A stretch of 64,000 nucleotides of DNA. Origin: Deltaproteobacteria bacterium (GTDB lineage: Bacteria > Desulfobacterota > Binatia > UBA12015). Position numbers and translations under genes: made by a program. Below the pieces are notes generated by a model. It saw only the letters and a list, made by a program, of their open reading frames with translations. It had not been told where the DNA came from and did no database searches. This document shows, in pieces, positions 47,103 through 56,526 of this stretch (position 1 is its first letter; each line of letters opens with the position of its first letter). The stretch spans positions 1-64,000 of the forward strand of contig JAJCZO010000221.1 in the NCBI GenBank assembly GCA_029262355.1, given 5' to 3'.

Positions 47103-48845
47103 ATGAAGACCCGACCCACCGCTAGCGCCATCGTCCTTCTCCTTGCCGTCTCGGCGTTGGGCAGTGCCACGTCCGCCCTGGCCTTCACGACCCTCTCGGG
47201 CGGTAAGGCGCTCGTGGCAAAGGATCACCTGATCTCGAAGAAAGACCTCTTCAAGATCACGTACAAGGATCCCATCATCAGCACGCTGGTCGACCCGACG
47301 TGCGCGGGTGCGAACGCATCGTCCCTCCAGATTCTGACGTCGAACGGCGCGAAACCCGCCGTGGCACTTCCGTGCGCCAACTGGCAGGCGAACGGGAGCG
47401 GCACGACCTACACATACAAGTCACCACTCGGCGGCGTGGGCGGCATCCGCGTCATCAAGTACAAAGCAGGCCTCTTGAAGGCCAAGATCCAAGGCAGTGA
47501 CTACTCGACGGATCCCGTCGTGGGGCCCGTCATCTGGGTCGAGACCCGCCTCACGATCGGTACCGAGCAGTACTGCGGCCGGTGGGAAGCCCCGCCGAGT
47601 GACATCAAGAAGAACGTCATCAATAACGTGAAGTTCAAGGGGCCGACGACGGTCTGTCAGGAGATCTGCGGCAATAGCGTCACGGAGACCGGCGAGGCTT
47701 GCGACGACGGCAACCTCGTCGACGGCGACGGCTGCGACACCAACTGCACGGTGACCGCGTGCGGCAACGGGATCGAGACGGCCGGCGAAACCTGCGACGA
47801 CGGCAACCTCGTGAACGGGGACGGCTGCAGCGACCTGTGTCAGCTCGAAGTCTGCGGGGACGGTATCTTGAGCGCTGGGGAAGACTGCGACGATGGCAAC
47901 ACCGTCGGCGGAGACTGCTGCGACGCGCTCTGCGGATTCGAGGCGAACGGCAGCGCCTGTGACGACGACGCCAACCTCTGCACCGACGACGTCTGCGATG
48001 GAGCCGGGGCGTGCCAGCACGTGAACAACACCGACCCGTGCAACGACGCGAACGGCTGCACGGCCAACGACAGCTGCCTCGACGGCTCGTGCGGAGGAAA
48101 CTATCTTTCGCCGTGGGTCAACGAGTTCGATTACGACTCGAACGACGGAGGCTTGAACAACGATCGCGATGAGTTCGTGGAGCTCGCCGGTCCAGCCGGC
48201 CTAGACCTCTCCGGCTACCAGATCATCTCCGTCGAGGGAGCCGGCGGCGGGTGTCTCACCCCCGGCCTCATCAACGCGGGCGACGCACACTTCATCGCGA
48301 CAATCCCCGGCGGCAACGTACTGGGCGACGACACGGGCACAGGCATCGGCTTCTTCGTCGTCTGCTTCTCGAACACGTCGACCCACGTATCGGATTGCGA
48401 TGTCACGCTCCCGGGCGCGGCAGCCGACTCGAACCTCAAGAACGGCCACCTGACGAACGCCGACGGCTTCAGCTGCCCGGACGGCATCCTCGTGCTCGAC
48501 GACCTCGGCGGCTACGTCGATGCGATCGGCTACGAGGGCATCGTCGCGAACACCGGAACCTACGGCGGCTACTTCCACGTCAACGCCCCGTACAGCGCCG
48601 AACGTGACGAAGGCTGGCTCGAGCAGGTCTCCATCTACAAGAACTCGAGCAGCCTGGCGCGTGCCGGCAGTGCCAGCGAATGGACGGATCCGTCGGAGGA
48701 AGGCGCCCTCGTCTGCTCCGGCCAGATCGGCCTGTTCTGCCAGACGCACACCGATACCCCCGGCACCATCAACCCCGGCCAGTCGATGACCTGCGGTTCG
48801 CCCTGCATGGCGTTCCTCGACGAATCCGAAGGACTTCTCGACTAG
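47103..48845 (+). CDS. Secreted Cys-rich protein with unknown N-module, three DUF4215 repeats and lamin-tail-like domain
   Basis: A 580-residue exported protein. Signal peptide SALGSATSALA. Residues ~28-185 are the module shared with the protein at 43966 (FKITYKDPIISTLVDP, RVIKYKAGLLKAKI, YCGRWEAPPSDIKKN). Residues 189-277 hold three DUF4215 Cys repeats (CGNSVTETGEACDDGN; CGNGIETAGETCDDGN; CGDGILSAGEDCDDGN). A further Cys-rich stretch (CTDDVCDGAGACQHV) follows. Residues ~335-560 resemble a lamin-tail (LTD) beta-sandwich (DEFVELAGPAGLDLSGYQII). It ends MAFLDESEGLLD. ATG at 47103 with GGAGG upstream. Likely cell-surface or matrix protein. Confidence 0.85.
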   Translation: MKTRPTASAIVLLLAVSALGSATSALAFTTLSGGKALVAKDHLISKKDLFKITYKDPIISTLVDPTCAGANASSLQILTSNGAKPAVALPCANWQANGSGTTYTYKSPLGGVGGIRVIKYKAGLLKAKIQGSDYSTDPVVGPVIWVETRLTIGTEQYCGRWEAPPSDIKKNVINNVKFKGPTTVCQEICGNSVTETGEACDDGNLVDGDGCDTNCTVTACGNGIETAGETCDDGNLVNGDGCSDLCQLEVCGDGILSAGEDCDDGNTVGGDCCDALCGFEANGSACDDDANLCTDDVCDGAGACQHVNNTDPCNDANGCTANDSCLDGSCGGNYLSPWVNEFDYDSNDGGLNNDRDEFVELAGPAGLDLSGYQIISVEGAGGGCLTPGLINAGDAHFIATIPGGNVLGDDTGTGIGFFVVCFSNTSTHVSDCDVTLPGAAADSNLKNGHLTNADGFSCPDGILVLDDLGGYVDAIGYEGIVANTGTYGGYFHVNAPYSAERDEGWLEQVSIYKNSSSLARAGSASEWTDPSEEGALVCSGQIGLFCQTHTDTPGTINPGQSMTCGSPCMAFLDESEGLLD

Positions 48846-48868
48846 CCTCTGCGCACACCGACGATGGA

Positions 48869-48900
48869 GGGGGAACGGCACTCGGCCGTTCCCCCTTTTT
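48869..48900 (+). terminator. Rho-independent terminator
   Basis: An 11-bp perfect stem (GGGGGAACGGC, 48869-48879, with 48885-48895) and five-base loop, followed directly by TTTTT. It ends the 47103 gene, 23 bases after its stop. The clearest intrinsic terminator in the window. Confidence 0.93.
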
Positions 48901-48959
48901 CATTCTAAGGATGGGGGGGCGGCTCGCGCTCTGGCGCCGCAGCAGTGTAAGACGACCCC

Positions 48960-50177
48960 ATGCCCCGCATCATCAAACTCGGCGTAAAACGCCCCGCCAC
49001 GAACCCGCTCCTGCCGGACCCCGAGCCCCAGGAGGCGAAATACACCTTCATCTCGGTCGATGATCATCTCCTCGAGCCGCCACACACCTTCGAAGGACGC
49101 TTGCCGAAGAAGTTCGCGGCGCTTGCCCCTCAGATCGTCGAGACCGAGGAGGGGCATCAAGTTTGGGCCTACGAGGACACCCCCTACTTCCAGGTCGGCT
49201 TCATGTGTGTCGCTGGGCGGCCGCGGGAGGATCACCGGGTCGAGCCAGCCCGGTTCGACGAAGTGCGCCGCGGCTGCTGGGACATCCATGCACGGATCAA
49301 GGACATGGACCTGAACGGGACGTGGGCATCCGTGAATTTCCCGTCCGGCGTCACGGGCTTCGGGGGAACGCTCTTCAGCGAGTCAAAGGACCAAGAGCTC
49401 GGCCTCGCCTGCACGCGAGCGTGGAACGACTGGTTGTTCGAAGAATGGTACGGCTCGTACCCCGAGCGCATCGTGCCGCTGGGCATCACCTTTCTCTCCG
49501 ATCCAGAGAAGGGTGCCGAAGAGATCCGTCGCAACGCGAAACGCGGCTTCACCGCGGTGACCGTCCCCGAGCAACCGCACCAACAGGGGCTGCCGTCCTG
49601 CTTCATGGAGTACTGGGAGCCGATCATCCGCGCCTGTGCGGAGACCGGAACCGTGTTGAACCTGCACGTGGGCTCGTCCGGTTTTCCGAAGATGCCCGAC
49701 GGCGCGCCGATGATGGAACTCGGCGCGACGCAGTTCGGTCCAATGGCGCTGGGCTCGTGCGCCGAGTGGCTCTGGAGTGGGTGGCCGGCGAAGTACCCGG
49801 AGCTCAAGATCGCCATGTCCGAGGGCGGCATCGGGTGGGTCGCGACCTTGATGGACCGACTCGACAACATCATGAGCCGGTCGGGCTACGGACAGGGGTG
49901 GCCCGATCCGAAGATCTCGCCCTCCGAGTGCCTGCAGCGAAACTTCTGGTTCTGCATGATCGACGACCCGTCGACGGTGTGTACGCGATATCGGATCGGG
50001 GTGGAGAACATCCTGTTCGAGAGTGACTACCCCCACGGCGATGGCACGTGGCCCAACACCCAGCGCGTGATCGACGACGTCATCGGGGACCTCCCGCTCG
50101 GAGAGATCCACGCAATCACGCACGGCAACGCGGCCAAGCTATACCGCCACCCGCTGCCCGACACGATCGTTCCGTAG
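48960..50177 (+). CDS. Amidohydrolase family protein (ACMSD-like, PF04909 type)
   Basis: A 405-residue TIM-barrel metal-dependent hydrolase. Motifs: ISVDDHLLEPPHTFEG (the usual DxH is DDH), NLHVGSSGFPKMP with the central His, MSEGGIGWVATLMDRLD and the C-terminal ESDYPHGDGTWPNT with the metal Asp. This subgroup is abundant in actinobacteria and deltaproteobacteria near acyl-CoA and LLM genes and may decarboxylate or hydrolyse aromatic/steroid-like compounds; that is inference. ATG at 48960. Confidence 0.88.
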   Translation: MPRIIKLGVKRPATNPLLPDPEPQEAKYTFISVDDHLLEPPHTFEGRLPKKFAALAPQIVETEEGHQVWAYEDTPYFQVGFMCVAGRPREDHRVEPARFDEVRRGCWDIHARIKDMDLNGTWASVNFPSGVTGFGGTLFSESKDQELGLACTRAWNDWLFEEWYGSYPERIVPLGITFLSDPEKGAEEIRRNAKRGFTAVTVPEQPHQQGLPSCFMEYWEPIIRACAETGTVLNLHVGSSGFPKMPDGAPMMELGATQFGPMALGSCAEWLWSGWPAKYPELKIAMSEGGIGWVATLMDRLDNIMSRSGYGQGWPDPKISPSECLQRNFWFCMIDDPSTVCTRYRIGVENILFESDYPHGDGTWPNTQRVIDDVIGDLPLGEIHAITHGNAAKLYRHPLPDTIVP

Positions 50178-50186
50178 ACCCAGCAG

Positions 50187-51026
50187 CTATCGCTGCCGGG
50201 ACGGCACCCAGGCGGTCGTGCGCCCGGCGACCGTCATGTGCTCCACGCGCGCCCCGTCCGGCAGCGTCGCCTCACGCTTTTTCCCCCACCGCGCGTGGAA
50301 GAGCCATCCCTTGGGAAAGCGATCCTTCCTCGCATCGACGGAGACCGCCTTGCGGATGACCGCGCGCAGGGCGCCATGCACCGCCTTCACCTCCTCGGGA
50401 GTCAGCGTTCGCACCTTGCGCCGCGGGTCGATCGCGGCGCCATACAGCACCTCGTCGGCGATCCAATTCCCCACGCCCGCGGCGAATCCCTGATCGAGCA
50501 GAAGCCCCTTCACCACGGCACCACCGCGGGCGGCGATCAGCCCCCGAAACTCGGCGAGCCGCGGCAAGCCGGTGAGTGGGTCGAAGCCCAAGGTCGACAG
50601 CGGCCGCTCCGCGAGCGGATCACGTTGCAGCCGAATCCGACCGAGCCGACGCGCATTCGTCATGACGAGCTCCCCGCCATCCTCGAGCCAAATGCGTATC
50701 TTCGTGAACCGCGGCGGCCAGCTCTCGTCGGGCTCGCGAGCGCTCGACTCGAGCGAGAGAGGCTGCTCGCTCCGAACACGAAACGCCCCCGTCATCCCAA
50801 AGTGAAAGAGTGGCCAGGGACGTTCGTCTAGTTCAAACCACAGCTGCTTTCCGTGGCGTCGCACCCCGTCGACCGTGCGTCCCCGCAGGACCCGAGCCAC
50901 TGTTCGCGGCGCGACCCCCTCGAAGACGATGCGATCCTCCGCACACTGCACGCGTTCGATGCGACGCCCGAGAGCGACACGCTCGGCGACTCTGCGTCCG
51001 AACTCTACCTCCGCCAGCTCTGGCAT
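50187..51026 (-). CDS. mutM: Formamidopyrimidine-DNA glycosylase/endonuclease VIII family protein, zinc finger lost
   Basis: A 279-residue base-excision-repair enzyme. The N-terminus MPELAEVEFGRR has catalytic Pro2 and Glu3 (MPELPEVE in most). Lys60 is in RRHGKQLWF. The H2TH helix is seen (LLLDQGFAAGVGNWIADEVL). The C-terminal Cys4 zinc finger is missing: HMTVAGRTTAWVPSRQ replaces GRTTxWCPxCQ, as in zinc-less plant Fpg and NEIL1. A longer frame to 51191 is not needed. It lies 22 bases downstream of the TetR gene. Confidence 0.9.
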   Translation of the reverse strand: MPELAEVEFGRRVAERVALGRRIERVQCAEDRIVFEGVAPRTVARVLRGRTVDGVRRHGKQLWFELDERPWPLFHFGMTGAFRVRSEQPLSLESSAREPDESWPPRFTKIRIWLEDGGELVMTNARRLGRIRLQRDPLAERPLSTLGFDPLTGLPRLAEFRGLIAARGGAVVKGLLLDQGFAAGVGNWIADEVLYGAAIDPRRKVRTLTPEEVKAVHGALRAVIRKAVSVDARKDRFPKGWLFHARWGKKREATLPDGARVEHMTVAGRTTAWVPSRQR

Positions 51027-51048
51027 TCGCGCGGGAGGGCGCCGGAAC

Positions 51049-51714
51049 TCAGCCGGCCTTCGACCCTTCGAGAGCGAACGGAGGAAGCTTGCGCAGACTG
51101 CGCTGGAGCTGAACGAAGATCTCTTCGGCGATCGCATCGGGATCGGCGTCGCCGGGGCCTTCGAGAGCGGCGGCGAGATAAACCTGCGCATTCGACAGCG
51201 AGATCGCAGCCATCAAGGCGGGGTCGCCGTCGAAGAAGACGCCCTCGTCGATACCCTGCTGCATCAGCTCGGCCTGGAGACGATGACCCGTGCGCCAATC
51301 ACCGGAACTGTCGCCGGTGGGCAGGAGCCCCCAGGAGCGGGACTCGCGCATCATGATGCGGAAGAAGGCCCGATGCTCGACGAGGAACCCGACGAGCGCC
51401 CTCGTGCCGCGGCGCATCCGCTCGAGCACGGAATCGTCGCCCGCCATGGCCTCGCGAAGCGCCTCCAGGAGGACCAGGCTGCGGCTCCGAGCGACCTCGG
51501 AGTAGATGTCGTCCTTGCCCGGAAACACCGCATAGAGGGTCTTGGGCGAGATCCCGGCCTCGCTCGCGATGTCGCGCATCGTCACCTGGGCGAAGCCGTC
51601 CTGCGCGAACAGCCGCTCGGCGCACTCCAGGACGAGGTCCTGGTACATCTGCGTCCGGGCCTGTTCGAGGCGGACCTTCGCCTCCGCGCGCTTCTTCTTC
51701 TCGTCCCTGCTCAC
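51049..51714 (-). CDS. TetR-family transcriptional regulator
   Basis: A 221-residue regulator. HTH at about 30-75: AERLFAQDGFAQVTMRDIAS and EAGISPKTLYAVFPGKDDIY. The C-terminal helical ligand domain is of the TetR_C type (FLVEHRAFFRIMMRESRSWG). GTG start at 51714. It is divergent from the WS/DGAT gene, with a dyad operator at 51945 near that gene, so it probably represses the acyltransferase and may sense an acyl-CoA or related ligand. Confidence 0.9.
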   Translation of the reverse strand: MSRDEKKKRAEAKVRLEQARTQMYQDLVLECAERLFAQDGFAQVTMRDIASEAGISPKTLYAVFPGKDDIYSEVARSRSLVLLEALREAMAGDDSVLERMRRGTRALVGFLVEHRAFFRIMMRESRSWGLLPTGDSSGDWRTGHRLQAELMQQGIDEGVFFDGDPALMAAISLSNAQVYLAAALEGPGDADPDAIAEEIFVQLQRSLRKLPPFALEGSKAG

Positions 51715-51944
51715 CGCGAAACCTGGGGGAACGCTCGAGTCCTATCCTGCCACACCGGCACTCTCAAGGGAAACATCTAGATATCCCAAGGGCGTCTCGG
51801 CTCACCTGCCGGCACCAAACGAGGCTGATCTGCTCCACAAAATTAGAATTTCTTCATAACAATCCATGGCATCGACCATTGCACCAGTCGATCCTCTTCC
51901 GTATCATGAGGAAACACGATAGTTTCCAAAAGAAACGCAGACTC

Positions 51945-51963
51945 CCGACCGGTTATCGGTCGG
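51945..51963. promoter_or_regulatory. Dyad operator, probable TetR site
   Basis: CCGACCG-GTTAT-CGGTCGG: 7-bp perfect arms and a 5-bp centre, 29 bases before the WS/DGAT start. Length and position suit a TetR-family operator overlapping the promoter or leader of 51993; the divergent TetR gene at 51714 is the obvious candidate. Confidence 0.6.
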
Positions 51964-51992
51964 AGCAGACAAGAAAACGACGAGAGAATACG

Positions 51993-53483
51993 ATGAAGCA
52001 GCTATCTGGCACCGACTCCCTGTTCGTCTCGATGGAGACGTCCGAGGTCCATGGGCACATTGGGGGCCTGATCCTTCTCGATGCACATGAAGCCCGCGGC
52101 TTCAGCTTCGAGCGCGTCGAGCGGAACCTCGCCCAGCGTCTGCACCTGGCCGGGCCGGAGTTCGTCGCGCGCCTGAAGGAAGCCACACTGGGGCTCTCGC
52201 GCCCTTACTTGGTGCCCGACGAGTCGTTCGAGCTCTCGCGCCACCTGCACTACATCGCCGTGCCCGCACCAGGAGGCATGCGCGAACTCGCGGAGCTGGC
52301 CGGATACCTGCACGAACAAAAGCTCGATCGCCGGCGCCCCCTCTGGGAGATGTGGTTCATCCAAGGCCTCGAGGACGGCAAAGCCGCGATCTACATGAAG
52401 ACGCACCACGCGCTGATGGACGGCGTGAAGGGTGCCGACCTGAGCGTGATTCTCTGCGATCTCGAGCCGGAGCCCGCGTCGGCCCCGACGCCTCTGCCCG
52501 CGCCCATCTCGCATGAGCCGGCCCCGAGCGAGTTCTCGCAGGCCCTCGAGGGGCTCGCGAACCTCGCGCGCCTTCCCCGCCGCGTCACCACCTACGGCTT
52601 CCAGGCGTTGCGGCGAGGCGCGAACATGATCCCGTATGTCCTCGAGAACGGCACCGACGGTCTACCGGGCGCGGCCCCACGCCTGAGCTTCAACGGCGAG
52701 CTCGGCCCGCACCGTCGCTTCGCATGCACTTCGCTCTCGCTGGACGCCGTCAAGGCGATCAAGAACGTGGCCGGCGTCAAGTTGAACGACGTCGCCATCG
52801 AGATCTGCGGCTCGGCGATGAAGAAGTACGCCGAACGAAATGGTGAAGTACTCGAAGGCAGCCTCGCCGTCACCTGCCCTGTGTCCACCCGCGACAAGGG
52901 TGACACCGCCTCGGGCAACAAGGTCGCCAGCATGGTGGTCTCGTGCGCGACCGACGTCGACGATGCGGTGGAACGACTGAAGGAGATCCACACCAACGCT
53001 GCACTCGCAAAAAAGGCGACGAGTCGAATGCGCGAGACCCCCATCTCGTCGGTCGGCGAGGTATTCCCGCCGGCACTCGTGAACCTCGGCTTTCGAGCTC
53101 TGAGCGGGCTCGCCGAGTACTCCGGCGCCCTGCCGGCAAACGCCACCGTCTCGAACGTAGCCGGACCGCCGGTTCCGCTCTATATCGCCGGCGCACGCGT
53201 CCACCGCGTGTTCCCAATCTCGGTCCTCGCGGCGACGCAGGGGCTGAACTTCACCGCCGTCAGCTTTGTCGGCCGATTCGACATCGGAATCACGGTCGAC
53301 CCCGAGCTCATCCCGAACGCGTGGCTGCTCGCGGACTGCGTCGACGATGCGTTCGAAGAGCTGCGAGAAGCGGTGCTGGGATCGGCCGAGGGCGCCGCCG
53401 AAGACGAGGCGCCCGCGAGCCCTTCTCAGAAGCGGCCATCCGAGCGCCTAGTCGACCCCGAGCGGAGCATCGCCGCGGCCTAG
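51993..53483 (+). CDS. Wax ester synthase/diacylglycerol acyltransferase (WS/DGAT)
   Basis: A 496-residue bifunctional acyltransferase making storage wax esters or triacylglycerol from acyl-CoA. The catalytic HHxxxDG motif is THHALMDGVKG (His138, His139, Asp143). N-terminal MKQLSGTDSLFVSMET and C-terminal GALPANATVSNVAGPP and VSFVGRFDIGITVD blocks are typical. ATG at 51993. The dyad upstream and divergent TetR suggest repression. Indicates neutral-lipid metabolism. Confidence 0.93.
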   Translation: MKQLSGTDSLFVSMETSEVHGHIGGLILLDAHEARGFSFERVERNLAQRLHLAGPEFVARLKEATLGLSRPYLVPDESFELSRHLHYIAVPAPGGMRELAELAGYLHEQKLDRRRPLWEMWFIQGLEDGKAAIYMKTHHALMDGVKGADLSVILCDLEPEPASAPTPLPAPISHEPAPSEFSQALEGLANLARLPRRVTTYGFQALRRGANMIPYVLENGTDGLPGAAPRLSFNGELGPHRRFACTSLSLDAVKAIKNVAGVKLNDVAIEICGSAMKKYAERNGEVLEGSLAVTCPVSTRDKGDTASGNKVASMVVSCATDVDDAVERLKEIHTNAALAKKATSRMRETPISSVGEVFPPALVNLGFRALSGLAEYSGALPANATVSNVAGPPVPLYIAGARVHRVFPISVLAATQGLNFTAVSFVGRFDIGITVDPELIPNAWLLADCVDDAFEELREAVLGSAEGAAEDEAPASPSQKRPSERLVDPERSIAAA

Positions 53484-53507
53484 GGGAGCGCCCCGCGGGG
53501 CGCTCCC
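53484..53507. terminator. Bidirectional terminator hairpin
   Basis: A 24-bp perfect palindrome (GGGAGCGCCCC, GC, then the complement) immediately after the WS/DGAT stop and 11 bases before the convergent alcohol dehydrogenase stop. No T tract. Placement between convergent stops supports termination on both strands. Confidence 0.75.
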
Positions 53508-53517
53508 GAACAGGCAA

Positions 53518-54623
<1,106 letters not shown>

Positions 54624-54627
<4 letters not shown>

Positions 54628-56129
54628 GATTCCTTCTCCTGTTCCGGGGGTGGGGTAGACGGTGATTCGGGGTCTGAATCATCCAGATAGCCAAGTGCGC
54701 GCAACTTGTCGCGGGTTCCGGGCGCCATCGCGGCCCCCTGCGTGCGGAACGACGGTCCCGACTCGAGTGCCTCTTCATGGCGTTCGAGAAGTGCGGCGAG
54801 CGCAGCACGGTCGGCATCGCTGGCAGCGACCGTTCCGGTCTCGGTCGGATCCTCGTCGATCGCGAAGATCTCTCGACCGGCTCCCCCGTGGATGAGCTTG
54901 CGGTCAATCGTGCGAACCGCCTTCAGCTCGGGTCTCCACTTCACGCCAGAAGCGTATGCCACACCCGGCCCACCAAGCTCCCGCCCCGCGAGCAACGCAC
55001 GGAGGTCTTCGCCCGCCACGCTCCGGGGGACCTTCGCTCCCGCCGCGCTCAGCAGCGTCGGCATGAGATCGATCAGGCTCACGACCCGCTCGACCCGGCG
55101 CCCCTCCGGCGCCGGACCCGGCATCCGGACCATCAGGGGGACCCGAATCTGCTCATCGTAGAGCGAGTCTCCGTGATCCCACGCTCCGTGGTCCGCGAGC
55201 TCTTCGCCATGATCGGAAGTGATCACGAGCACCGCGTCGTCGAGCACGCCGTCGCGCGCGAGCTGTTCGAAGAAGCCCCCAAGCTGCCGATCCACCGAGC
55301 GGACTCCCGCACCATAGGACGCGCGCCAGGACTCGAGTGCCAGGTCGTCACCGCGGGTTCCCCCGGCGCGCGTCAAGTATCCCTTGAGACGACTCGCCTC
55401 CTCCGCCGTGAGTGCACGCGCCTCACCCAGCCCGGCGCTCCCGCGGAGAGCATCGTAGTCCCCCTGCGGCGCATCGTACGGGCCGTGAACGTCCATCAGA
55501 TGGACATAGAGGAAGAAGGGCCGCGCCGGATCGCGCCGTGCAAGCCACGCCGTGGCCTTCTGAAGGAGCAAGGATGCCGGCACCTGGTTTCCCACGTCAT
55601 CGGTGTCGAACACGTCGAAGCCCTGTGCGAATCCCAAGTGGCGTTGAATCCAAGGGTTGGCGATGAACGCCGCGGTTTCGTAGCCCGCGCCCCGAAGCCT
55701 CTCGGCGATCGTAACGGCCCGCTGCGGCAACCTGCTCGCGCGAGGCGCCTCGCCCTCGACATCACCGTAAAGTCCCCGATGCGCGATGACTCCGTGCTGC
55801 TCGGGGTGGAGCGACGTGAACAGAGAGGCAATCGCAGGCTTCGTCCACGGCGCTTGGCTGAACGCGTTTTCGAAGACAATCGACTCGTCGGCCACTGCGT
55901 CGAGGTGGGGCGAGATGTCGCCATCGAAGCCGTATGCACCCAGGTAGTCGGCGCGCAGCGTGTCGATCAGCACGAACACGATGGACGGCGGTTTCGGCGG
56001 TGCCGACCGGCGCGTCTCGAACGCTCGCGTCGCAACGAAGTACCCGACCGATCCCACCACGGCCGCGAGCGCGAGCCAGCGCACCCAGCCACTCGTCGGC
56101 GGGACCGGGGGAGACGTCGCAGCGCTCAT
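54624..56129 (-). CDS. Sulfatase-family protein, membrane anchored
   Basis: A 501-residue protein with an N-terminal signal anchor ([19 protein letters not shown]). The metal-binding start is [17 protein letters not shown] and the second site is [18 protein letters not shown]. The nucleophile region is [15 protein letters not shown], with Thr96 at the FGly position and no Cys/Ser-x-Pro-Ser-Arg. ATG at 56129. C-terminus LRALGYLDD as in the protein at 1740. Coupled to frmA by a 4-base overlap; the joint logic is unclear. Confidence 0.85.
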
Positions 56130-56207
56130 CGGAGCGAAGTATGACACGCCACCTACGATGCATCCACGCGACGTGACACGCGGCCGACCGTCTGCGAAGA
56201 AGGTCGG

Positions 56208-56429
56208 GTGAGCGCAACCACCGAGATCCGCAGCCCCGCCGTCGGCACCATCCTCGAGATTCTCGTCGAGGCGGGCGATACCGTGACCGAAGACCAGGAA
56301 CTCATCATCATCGAATCGATGAAAGTGGAGATCCCGGTCGTCGCGCCATGCGACGGGACCATATCGTCGATCGCCGTCGAGCCCGACGCCCAGGTCGCCG
56401 AGGACGCGCTGCTCATCACGCTGACCTGA
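56208..56429 (+). CDS. Biotinyl/lipoyl-attachment domain protein (BCCP-like)
   Basis: A 73-residue single-domain biotin carrier. The modified Lys39 lies in IIIESMKVEIP (ESMK in place of the common EAMKM). Flanking turns SPAVGTILEILVEAGDTVT and VAPCDGTI are typical of the hammerhead fold. GTG start at 56208. No carboxylase subunit is in the window, so it would serve an acyl-CoA carboxylase encoded elsewhere. Confidence 0.9.
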   Translation: MSATTEIRSPAVGTILEILVEAGDTVTEDQELIIIESMKVEIPVVAPCDGTISSIAVEPDAQVAEDALLITLT

Positions 56430-56526
56430 CGGCCCGTGCCACGGGGACACACCCCCATTGAGAGCCTCACCACGGCAGCCGCCGGGAACCTCGCATTCGC
56501 GAGATCGACTCGTTAGCCATCCACAC

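Noticed and set aside
54777-56144. A 455-codon open frame on the plus strand
   Set aside because: Antisense to the second sulfatase; Arg-rich, no motif, no ribosome-binding site.
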